NCBI GenBank assembly: GCA_019695115.1
Contig: JAIBAP010000002.1
Span: forward strand, 62,001 to 126,000
Source of the DNA: Caldilineales bacterium
Lineage (GTDB): Bacteria > Chloroflexota > Anaerolineae > J102
Direction: 5' to 3'
DNA length: 64,000 nucleotides
The translations under genes and the position numbers were made by a program. Positions 44,254 through 51,392 of this stretch are shown here, in pieces. Position 1 is the stretch's first letter, and each line of letters opens with the position of its first letter. The notes under the pieces were generated by a model. The model saw only the letters and a list, made by a program, of their open reading frames with translations, was not told where the DNA came from and searched no databases.

Positions 44254-45966
44254 ATGCCTGCCCCACGCCCGCTCGATCTCAACCTGCGCCCCTACGCCGG
44301 CCGCTTCGTCGCCCTGGTCGAGGGCGCCATCGTGGCCGTGGGCGAGACCGCCGCCGACGTCCTCGCCCGCGCCCATGCCGCCCAACCCCAGCGCCGCGCT
44401 GTCGTGCTCCGTATCGCTCTCCCGGCCGATCCTGCCCCTGGCCTGCCCATGACCTCCACCCCCTTCGTTTCCGACACCGCCCGTCGCGCCCACCAGACCA
44501 CCCTTGCCCTTGCCCCCGACGCCTGTCTGGTGGGTGGGGCCGTGCGCGACCTGCTGCTCGCCATCCCGCCCAAGGACCTCGACTACATCCTGGCCGGCAA
44601 TGCCCTGAACACCGCCCGCCGTGTGGCCGACCAGTTGGGCGCCGCCTACTACCCGCTGGACGAGCGCCGGGGCCTGGGCCGCGTGGTCTGGAAGCAGCAA
44701 ACCGGCCAGGGAGACGAGATCCTGGTCATCGACTATGCCACCCTGGCCGAGAAGACGCCGGCCGACGACCTGAACGAGCGCGACTTCACCCTCAACGCCA
44801 TCCTCCTGCAGCCGGACGGAACCATCTTCGACCCCCTGGGCGGCGCCGAGGACTTGCACACCCGCCGGCTGCGACCCTGCCGCCACGACAGCCTCCCCAA
44901 CGACCCCGTCCGCATCCTGCGCGCCGCCCGCTTCCTCTTCACCTTCCACCTCCATCCCGACCCCAGCCTGGAGGCGCAGGTGCGCGCGGCCGCGCCCCTC
45001 CTGGGCACGATCAGCCCCGAACGCCGCCGCGACGAACTGTTCAAACTCCTGCTGCTGCCCGAACCCCACCAACCCCTCACCCAGTTGGATGCCTGGGGCG
45101 TGTTGAAAGCCGTCTTCCCCGACCTCACCGCCGCCAAGAATATCGAACAATCACCGCCGCACGTCTATGATGTTTACGACCATTCGCTCGTGACCCTGCG
45201 CTGGCTGGCCCGACTCGACCGCCTGCTGCGGGCCGAAACCCTCCCCAGTGACGAAATCGAGGTCGCCACCTTCGCCACCCTCGCGCCCCACCAGACCGAA
45301 TTGCGCCGCTATCTCGAACACGAACTGGTTCCGGGGCGACCCCGTTGGCTGTGGCTGCGTCTGGCTGCCCTTGCCCATGACTGGGGCAAGCCTGCCGCTC
45401 GTTCCGAAGACGCCGACGGGCGCATCCGCTTCTTCGGCCATGAGGACATCAGCGCCCGTCTGGTCGTCGCCTGGGCCGAGGCCTACCGCTGTGGCGCCGG
45501 CGAAACCGCCCTGGCCCGCCAACTCTGCCTCCACCACATGCGCCCACACTACCTCAGCGAACACGAAGGCGCTATCCCCAGCCGCCGCAGCCTCTACCGG
45601 CTGTACCGCGACCTGGGCGACGACACCCCCGGCCTCCTCCTCCTCAACCTGGCCGATTTCCTGGCCACGCATGGCCCCGACGTCGCCCTCGCCAGCCTGC
45701 GCCGCCATCTGGCGGCGGTCGGTCACATGCTGGCCCCCGCTTTTGCCGGCGCACAGCCGGCCGCCGCCGCTTCTCTCCTCTCCGCCCCCCTGCTCGACGG
45801 CAACGAGATCATGTCCCTCACCGGTCTGCGCCCCAGCCCCCGCATCGGCGTCTTGCTGGAACAACTGCGCGAGGCCCAGGCCATGGGCGAGGTGAACGAT
45901 CGGGAGCAGGCGGAAGCCTTCATCCGCCAGCGGGCCGGGCCATCCGCCGCCGCCAACACGACATAA
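44254..45966 (+). CDS. tRNA nucleotidyltransferase/poly(A) polymerase family protein with HD domain and N-terminal DUF5678-like segment
   Basis: The 570-residue protein contains a class II nucleotidyltransferase head: LVGGAVRDLLLAIPPKDLDYIL (about 90-111; GG and DxD), LNERDFTLNAILL (about 172) and the RILRAARFLF segment (about 208). A helical neck follows, then an HD phosphohydrolase-type domain (AALAHDWGKPAARS, FFGHEDISA at about 375-410). This fits CCA-adding or poly(A) polymerase enzymes. The first 60 residues (NLRPYAGRFVALVEGAIVAVG) look like DUF5678 and are an unusual addition; internal ATG 44449 would omit them. Confidence 0.85.
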   Translation: MPAPRPLDLNLRPYAGRFVALVEGAIVAVGETAADVLARAHAAQPQRRAVVLRIALPADPAPGLPMTSTPFVSDTARRAHQTTLALAPDACLVGGAVRDLLLAIPPKDLDYILAGNALNTARRVADQLGAAYYPLDERRGLGRVVWKQQTGQGDEILVIDYATLAEKTPADDLNERDFTLNAILLQPDGTIFDPLGGAEDLHTRRLRPCRHDSLPNDPVRILRAARFLFTFHLHPDPSLEAQVRAAAPLLGTISPERRRDELFKLLLLPEPHQPLTQLDAWGVLKAVFPDLTAAKNIEQSPPHVYDVYDHSLVTLRWLARLDRLLRAETLPSDEIEVATFATLAPHQTELRRYLEHELVPGRPRWLWLRLAALAHDWGKPAARSEDADGRIRFFGHEDISARLVVAWAEAYRCGAGETALARQLCLHHMRPHYLSEHEGAIPSRRSLYRLYRDLGDDTPGLLLLNLADFLATHGPDVALASLRRHLAAVGHMLAPAFAGAQPAAAASLLSAPLLDGNEIMSLTGLRPSPRIGVLLEQLREAQAMGEVNDREQAEAFIRQRAGPSAAANTT

Positions 45967-45977
45967 ACAACCCCTGC

Positions 45978-46007
45978 TTGGGTCTCACCCCCTGCCTGTT
46001 CTATAAT
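45978..46007 (+). promoter_or_regulatory. Promoter giving a probably leaderless mRNA for the gene at 46015
   Basis: TTGGGT (45978-45983) and TATAAT (46002-46007) are separated by 18 bp. The expected transcription start is about 46014, and the start codon is at 46015. Confidence 0.6.
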
Positions 46008-46014
46008 CCTCCCC

Positions 46015-47520
46015 ATGGCTGCCACCGTGTGCCCCTACCTCGGCCTGCTCGAAAACCCCGAGGCGCACCTCAACTATCCGAGCTTCGAAAATCGTTGCTA
46101 TGCCACGGTGGCGCGCGAGGCGATCCCGCTGTCCGAACAGGCGGTGTTCTGTTTGGGGGGGCAGAGCCGGAGCTGCCCGCGTTACATGGCCGTTCATGGC
46201 GCGCCGGCCACGGCCGCCATCGACGCCCCCCTGCCACCGCCCTATACCCCTGCCGCGCCCACGCCCGAACCTGTCCCGGTCTACGTCCCCGGCCCCTACG
46301 CCAGTCCGGCGCCCTATGGCCGGCGTGAGCGCGACTGGTCGCTGGCCATCATCCTGGGCGGCCTGCTGTTGGGCGTCTTCTTGTGCACGGGCGGGCTGGC
46401 GGCCTATTTTAGCCTGCGCGCCCTCTTCACCACCGCCCTGCCCGCCACACCCACGCCCTTCCCGGTCGTCATCCTGGCCACCCCCACGCCTGCCCTCATC
46501 GCCAGCCCCACGCCCGTCCCCATCATCCTCCTCACCGCCACCCCCACCCCCCTGCCGGCGGCGCCGCCCACCGATCTGCCCCCGGTCGAACCTCCTGCCC
46601 CCACCCCCACCCCCGTACTCGATTTCAGCACCCCCACCCCCGACATCGACTCCGTCGCCACGCCGACGCCCTTCCCCTTCGACACCCCCACCCCACGGCC
46701 ATCGCCCACCCAGTCGCCGCAAGCCACCTTCACCCCCACGGTCTTCGCCACGACCGGGCCAACCTTGACCCCCCTGGCCGTCGTCATCACCTTCACCGCC
46801 TCCAAACTGGTCATCTTCCCTGCCGAATGCGTCACCCTGACCTGGAGCGTACAAAACGCCCGCGAAGTCCGTTTTGGCGACACCGCCGTCGCCGGCACAG
46901 GCAGCCGTCAGGACTGTCCGACCAAGACCACCGTCTATGAACTGAACGTGACCGACAACAACGGCGTGGTGAGCAAGCGCACCCTGACGATTACCGTCAC
47001 CGCCGGCACCCCTTCGGTGACGCCCACGGCCACGATCAGCCCCACCCCCTGGCCGACAGCCACCCCCACCCCCACCCTGACCGAGACCCCCACCAAGACC
47101 GCCACCCCCACCCCCACCCTCACCCCCACCCATACGGCTACGCCCACCCGCCTGCCCACCGCCACACCGACGGTCGTCCTGGTGGACTGGAACGCGCATC
47201 CCGACAACTACTTTGGCGGCAGCTCGGACGTGGGCATCACCCTCACCAACCGCGGGAATCAGGTCGACTCGCTCAACCTGACACTATTCGCCACCAATCT
47301 GCCATCTGACTGGCAGGTGGTGGTGTGCAACAGTGTCGGCGCCTGCAGCCCGACGAACACCAGCAGCTCGCAGGTGGGGGCGAACGGCGGCCAGGATGCC
47401 GTGACGGTGCGTTTCACCATTCCCACCGGCAGTTCAGGCGCCGCTTCGGTGATCCTGCGCGCCACCTCCGTCCGCGATGGCAGCTACAGCTTCGGCATCA
47501 ACATCACCGTGACGCGTTAG
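46015..47520 (+). CDS. CPYLGL-type membrane protein with Thr-Pro linkers and extracellular beta domains
   Basis: The 501-residue protein starts with a Cys-rich module (CPYLGLLENPEAHLNYPS at about 6-23, then a Cys at about 28, CLGG and SRSCPRY by about 57). I recall this module as common in Anaerolineae proteins, and it probably binds a metal. A cytoplasmic Pro-rich stretch leads to one membrane helix (about 110-135), then very Thr-Pro-rich linkers around two beta domains (about 258-325 and 385-500). The second resembles a bacterial alpha-2-macroglobulin/NPCBM-like adhesion fold only in general. The likely topology is N-in, C-out. It heads a plus-strand unit with a PP2C phosphatase (14 bp) and a P-loop protein, hinting at signalling across the membrane. 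Confidence 0.6.
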   Translation: MAATVCPYLGLLENPEAHLNYPSFENRCYATVAREAIPLSEQAVFCLGGQSRSCPRYMAVHGAPATAAIDAPLPPPYTPAAPTPEPVPVYVPGPYASPAPYGRRERDWSLAIILGGLLLGVFLCTGGLAAYFSLRALFTTALPATPTPFPVVILATPTPALIASPTPVPIILLTATPTPLPAAPPTDLPPVEPPAPTPTPVLDFSTPTPDIDSVATPTPFPFDTPTPRPSPTQSPQATFTPTVFATTGPTLTPLAVVITFTASKLVIFPAECVTLTWSVQNAREVRFGDTAVAGTGSRQDCPTKTTVYELNVTDNNGVVSKRTLTITVTAGTPSVTPTATISPTPWPTATPTPTLTETPTKTATPTPTLTPTHTATPTRLPTATPTVVLVDWNAHPDNYFGGSSDVGITLTNRGNQVDSLNLTLFATNLPSDWQVVVCNSVGACSPTNTSSSQVGANGGQDAVTVRFTIPTGSSGAASVILRATSVRDGSYSFGINITVTR

Positions 47521-47534
47521 GGGGAGCCGGGCGG

Positions 47535-48272
47535 ATGGAATTGCAGATCGCTGTCGCCAAAATCGAAAAATACGCGGTGGGGGAATCGGGCGACACGGTG
47601 GAGGTGGTCGAACGGCCACACGGCGGCTACTCGGCGGTGTTGGTCGACGGTCAGCGCAGCGGTGAATCGGCCAAAGCGATCAGCAACCTGGTGGCGCGCA
47701 AGGCCATCTCGCTGCTGGCCGAGGGCGTGCGCGACGGCGCCGCCGCTCGCGCCGCCCACGACTATCTGCGCACCCATCGTCGCGGCAAGGTCAGCGCCGA
47801 GATGATCATCCTCTCCGCCGATCTGGAGACGGGCACCCTGGTGATCTCGCGCAACAGCCGTGTACCCGTCCTGGTCTGCGATGAAGGCTGCTGGCGCTTG
47901 CTCGACCTCCCTGCCGAGGCGGTGGGCATCCAGGCTCGCACCCGCCCGCAGATCGAAGAACTCCTGCTCCGTCCGGGCGTCATCGCCATCGCTGCCAGCG
48001 ACGGCGTCTGGTCGGCGGGGGAACGGGTGCGAGAACAGAACGACGCTCCGGTGGATCTGCTGGGCCTTGTCCAGAGGCTGGCGCCCGACCTCAGCGCCAA
48101 AGACCTTGCCGACACCCTTCTCGCCCACGCCCTTCTGTCCGAGCAAGGCCGACCACAGGATGACTTGACGGTGGTCGCCCTCCGGGTGGGCAAGAAGGAG
48201 GGGGATGACGTGCGTCGTTTGAGCATGTCCCTGCCTATCCCCTCGCGCATCCACGGCGCCTGGGACCGTTGA
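47535..48272 (+). CDS. SpoIIE/PP2C-type serine phosphatase
   Basis: The 245-residue product resembles the short PP2C/SpoIIE phosphatases. GGYSAVLVDGQRSGESAKAISNLV (about residues 33-56) holds the first acidic metal site (VDG) and is followed by a long helix. MIILSADLETGTLVISRNSRVPVLV and GVIAIAASDGVWSAGE (about 152-167; SDG) hold the later ones, with DDLTVVALRV near the C-terminus as in SpoIIE proteins. It should dephosphorylate Ser/Thr on a partner protein. The gap to the CPYLGL protein gene is only 14 bp, so the two are probably linked. Confidence 0.75.
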   Translation: MELQIAVAKIEKYAVGESGDTVEVVERPHGGYSAVLVDGQRSGESAKAISNLVARKAISLLAEGVRDGAAARAAHDYLRTHRRGKVSAEMIILSADLETGTLVISRNSRVPVLVCDEGCWRLLDLPAEAVGIQARTRPQIEELLLRPGVIAIAASDGVWSAGERVREQNDAPVDLLGLVQRLAPDLSAKDLADTLLAHALLSEQGRPQDDLTVVALRVGKKEGDDVRRLSMSLPIPSRIHGAWDR

Positions 48273-48278
48273 GCCGCG

Positions 48279-48656
48279 ATGACCAGGATCAAACTCGTCG
48301 GCGTCTGCGGCAGCGGCAAGAGCACCCTGGCCAGGGCCTTGCAGTCGTTGGGCTACGACGCCCGCCAGGTCTCGCAAGAACATTCGGGCGTGCCCGACCT
48401 CTGGCAACGTCGCCATCCGGCCGATGTCCTCATCTATCTGGATGCCGGCGGCGAGGCGGTGCGTCAGCGATACCCTCATCTCGACCTGAACGACGCCTAT
48501 CTCGACGAGCAGCGCCGCCGGCTGGCCCATGCCCGCAGCCATGCCGACTGCTATGTGCTGACCGATGGCCTCACCCCGGCCGAGGTGCTAAGCCGGGCCC
48601 TCGCCTACCTCAGCGCCCGCGGTCACGCACCCGCCTGGCCAGGCAACCCTGAGTGA
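48279..48656 (+). CDS. Small P-loop NTPase
   Basis: The 125-residue protein begins with a Walker A motif (IKLVGVCGSGKSTLARAL, residues 4-21) and continues with DVLIYLDAGGEAVRQRYP (about 49-66) and a C-terminal helix. It resembles a very small kinase, such as a shortened adenylate or nucleotide kinase, but lid and substrate motifs are not recognisable. It lies 6 bp after the phosphatase stop codon. The function is unknown. Confidence 0.6.
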   Translation: MTRIKLVGVCGSGKSTLARALQSLGYDARQVSQEHSGVPDLWQRRHPADVLIYLDAGGEAVRQRYPHLDLNDAYLDEQRRRLAHARSHADCYVLTDGLTPAEVLSRALAYLSARGHAPAWPGNPE

Positions 48657-48705
48657 ACGAGGTAGAGGTCGTCGCCTGCTGACCTCTTGAACAGCGATCG
48701 CTTTT

Positions 48706-48734
48706 TTGACACACCCGCGCTGCCTTCCTATAAT
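48706..48734 (+). promoter_or_regulatory. Consensus sigma-70 promoter for secDF
   Basis: TTGACA (48706-48711), exactly 17 bp, TATAAT (48729-48734). This is a perfect consensus, about 95 bp upstream of the secD ATG. Confidence 0.9.
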
Positions 48735-48767
48735 CGTTTGGTTTTGCACCCATCACCCCAATCTGGT

Positions 48768-48808
48768 CGCGGCCGAGAAGGCATCGCCTCGGGCCGCGCT
48801 TCTTTGTT
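48768..48808 (+). promoter_or_regulatory. Terminator-like hairpin in the secD leader
   Basis: CGCGGCC-GAG (48768-48777) pairs with CTC-GGGCCGCG (48788-48798) with one bulged G, followed by TTCTTTGTT. It sits between the promoter and the secD start, so it may attenuate secDF. Confidence 0.5.
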
Positions 48809-48829
48809 CAGGACTCGTCGCAACCTTCC

Positions 48830-50179
48830 ATGCCGACTCGCAACCTCATCGTCCTTGTCCTCATCCTCCTGATGGCGGCTCTGGCCGTCTACATCGCCCT
48901 GCCGGCCCCCAAACCCGCCTGGGTGCGCAATCTCATCGCCTCGCACCAGCCCGACGAGAGCGCACTCGAACTCAAGCTCGGCCTCGACTTGCGCGGCGGC
49001 ACGCGCGTCATCCTCGAAGCTGCGCCGCAATCCGGGCAAACGGCCACCGCTGACAACATGGAAACGGCGCGCGCCATCATCGAACGTCGCGTCAACGGCC
49101 TTGGCGTCGCCGAACCCGAAGTCCAGGTCAGCGGCAGTCGCATCATCGTCGCCCTGCCAGGCATCGAAGACCCCGACGCTGCCATTGCCACCCTGGCTGG
49201 CACTGGCCAGCTCGAATTCGTGGACATGGGCGACAGCCCGGCCGCCGTTGGCAGCAAGGTTGTCACCTCACTCAACGCCAGCGATGTGACAACCGACACC
49301 GTCGTCTACCGCACTGTCGTCACCGGCGACAAGTTGGACTCGGCCGACGTCGGTCGCAGCTCGACCACGCAGCAGATCTTCATCAATTTTGCCTTCAAAC
49401 CGGAGGGCGCCAAGCTCTTTGGCGAGTACACCGCCAGCAACATCGGCAAATACCTGGGCATCGTCCTCGATAAGACCGTCCTCTCGGCCCCGGTCGTGCG
49501 CGCGGCCATCAGCGATAGCGGTGTCATCGAGGGCAGCTTCACCCTCGACGAAGCCCGCAACCTGGCTGTGCAGATGCGCTACGGCGCCCTGCCGGTGCCC
49601 CTGAACATCGCCGCCGTCAACACCATCGGCCCCACCCTGGGCGCCGATTCGGTGCGGTCGAGCATCACGGCCGGGATCGTTGGCGTCGTCATCGTCCTGC
49701 TGTTCATGATCACCTACTACCGTCTGCCCGGCGTGCTGGCGGCCCTGGCCTTGATCATCTATGCCGCCCTCAACATCGTCATTTACAAGCTGGTGCCGGT
49801 GGTGCTCACGCTGCCCGGCATCGCCGGCTTCCTGCTTTCCACAGGCATGGCGGTGGACGCCAACATCCTCATCTTCGAACGCATGAAGGAAGAATTGCGG
49901 GGTGGGCGCTCGTTGGAGAACGCCGTCGAGGCCGGCTTCTCGCGGGCCTGGACCTCTATCCTCGACTCCAACCTCTCCACCCTCATCACCTGCGTCATCC
50001 TCTACTACTTCGGCTCCAGCTTTGGCGCCTCCGTCGTCCAGGGCTTTGCCATCACCCTCGGCATCGGCGTCCTGGTCTCGATGTTCACGGCCGTCATCGT
50101 CACCCGAACCTTCATGCGCACTGTCGTTGGTCTGTTCGCCAGCCGCTTGCAGCGCCATCTCGTCCTCTTTGCCGCCTGA
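48830..50179 (+). CDS. secD: Protein translocase subunit SecD
   Basis: The 449-residue membrane protein aids Sec-dependent export using the proton motive force. One N-terminal helix (about 5-23) is followed by LKLGLDLRGGTRVILEA (the D1 signature, about 46-62), an extracytoplasmic P1 domain including NLAVQMRYGALPVPL (about 243), then five helices. GIAGFLLSTGMAVDANILIFERMKEEL (about 330-356) carries the conserved Asp of the transport helices. It is followed by secF after 29 bp. Confidence 0.97.
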   Translation: MPTRNLIVLVLILLMAALAVYIALPAPKPAWVRNLIASHQPDESALELKLGLDLRGGTRVILEAAPQSGQTATADNMETARAIIERRVNGLGVAEPEVQVSGSRIIVALPGIEDPDAAIATLAGTGQLEFVDMGDSPAAVGSKVVTSLNASDVTTDTVVYRTVVTGDKLDSADVGRSSTTQQIFINFAFKPEGAKLFGEYTASNIGKYLGIVLDKTVLSAPVVRAAISDSGVIEGSFTLDEARNLAVQMRYGALPVPLNIAAVNTIGPTLGADSVRSSITAGIVGVVIVLLFMITYYRLPGVLAALALIIYAALNIVIYKLVPVVLTLPGIAGFLLSTGMAVDANILIFERMKEELRGGRSLENAVEAGFSRAWTSILDSNLSTLITCVILYYFGSSFGASVVQGFAITLGIGVLVSMFTAVIVTRTFMRTVVGLFASRLQRHLVLFAA

Positions 50180-50208
50180 GCATCCCCTCCCTCGCCCTTC
50201 ACTGAATC

Positions 50209-51162
50209 ATGAACATCATCAAACACCGGCGTTGGTACTATCTCCTTTCGGCCCTGGTCATCCTGCCTGGCGTGATCTCGATGATCGCCTCGACCATCGT
50301 CTTTGGCTCGCCCGTGCGTCTTTCCGTCGACTTCACTGGCGGCGCCCTCTGGGAAGTGCGCTTTGCCGACGCTGTGGCCCCCGCCCAAATGGTGCAACTC
50401 TTCCAGGCCAACGGCTTTGCCGATGTCGATGTCAACACGGTCGGTGATGATCGCACTCTCGAAATCCGCACCGACGATATCACAGCCGAACAGAAGACCA
50501 CCTTGTTGGCGGCGATGGAGGCGAAATTTGGCAAGGCGCCCGAAGAACTGCAATTCACACTCGTCGGCCCCAGCATCGGCCAGGAGGTGACGCGTGCCGC
50601 TTTCGTTGCCGTCTTCTTTGCCTCGATTGCCATCCTTCTCTTCATCATCTGGGCCTTTCGCAACATCCCCCACTCTGTGCGCTATGGCGTCAGCGCCATC
50701 GTCGCCATGTTGCACGATGTCCTGGTCACGCTGGGCTTCATCAGCATTATGGGCTGGGTGGCCGGCTGGGAGGCCGACGCACTGACCCTCACCGCCCTCC
50801 TCACCATCATCGGCTTCTCGGTTCAGGACACCATCGTTGTCTTCGACCGCATCCGCGAGAACACGCGCCGGCGCCGGGGTGAGGACTACGAGACCATCGT
50901 CAACCGCTCCTTACTCGAAACCATCCATCGTTCGCTGGCCACACAGATCAACGCCATGTTCGTCATGGTGGCCCTCTTGCTGTTCGGCGGCGTCACCATC
51001 CGGCCCTTCATCGCCACCCTGCTGGTCGGCCTGCTCAGCGGCACCTATTCCTCCATCTTCAACGCCACGCCGTTGGTGGTATCATGGGAGAAAGGTGAGC
51101 TGACCTTCTGGCGTCGTGACCGCCAGAAGAACGGCGGCAAGCGCACCCCCGCCCCCGCCTGA
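50209..51162 (+). CDS. secF: Protein translocase subunit SecF
   Basis: The 317-residue partner of SecD. It has a first helix (about 10-30), the SVDFTGGALWEVRF signature (about 39-52), an extracytoplasmic domain, GPSIGQEVTRAAFVAVFFASIAILLFI (start of the helix bundle, about 120-146), ALLTIIGFSVQDTIVVFDRIREN (about 197-220; the conserved D) and LLFGGVTIRPFIATLLVG near the end. The charged tail follows the last helix. The secDF pair is complete and separate, not fused. Confidence 0.97.
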   Translation: MNIIKHRRWYYLLSALVILPGVISMIASTIVFGSPVRLSVDFTGGALWEVRFADAVAPAQMVQLFQANGFADVDVNTVGDDRTLEIRTDDITAEQKTTLLAAMEAKFGKAPEELQFTLVGPSIGQEVTRAAFVAVFFASIAILLFIIWAFRNIPHSVRYGVSAIVAMLHDVLVTLGFISIMGWVAGWEADALTLTALLTIIGFSVQDTIVVFDRIRENTRRRRGEDYETIVNRSLLETIHRSLATQINAMFVMVALLLFGGVTIRPFIATLLVGLLSGTYSSIFNATPLVVSWEKGELTFWRRDRQKNGGKRTPAPA

Positions 51163-51210
51163 CCTCGCCATCCCGTTCCGTCCCCATCTGGTCACCTGAC
51201 CATCCCCTCC

Positions 51211-51236
51211 AAGACCGGGCCACTGCGCCCGGTCTT
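51211..51236. terminator. Hairpin after secF
   Basis: AAGACCGGGC (51211-51220) is an exact partner of GCCCGGTCTT (51227-51236) around a 6-nt loop, 48 bp past the secF stop. It has no T-run, so termination strength is uncertain. Confidence 0.6.
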
Positions 51237-51247
51237 GCGCGTCAGCG

Positions 51248-51256
51248 TGCTATAAT
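51248..51256 (+). promoter_or_regulatory. Extended -10 promoter upstream of the secreted protein gene
   Basis: TGCTATAAT at 51248-51256 is an extended -10 element. No good -35 hexamer is seen at the right distance. The leader to ATG 51393 is about 130 nt and ends with an AAGGAG ribosome binding site. Confidence 0.55.
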
Positions 51257-51392
51257 CCGCCGCCGATCTCATCCCGCCCTGACTTTCCGCGCCGCGCCGG
51301 GAACCTGAACCCCGCCGGCGGCGTCATGCAATGGTTCGGCGACCCTCAAGTGAGATCACGCATCCCCCTCAAAACTAAGGAGAAAACCAACC

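Noticed and set aside
48269-48652. A second frame overlapping the P-loop gene
   Set aside because: The Walker A motif and sensible composition are found only in the frame starting at 48279.
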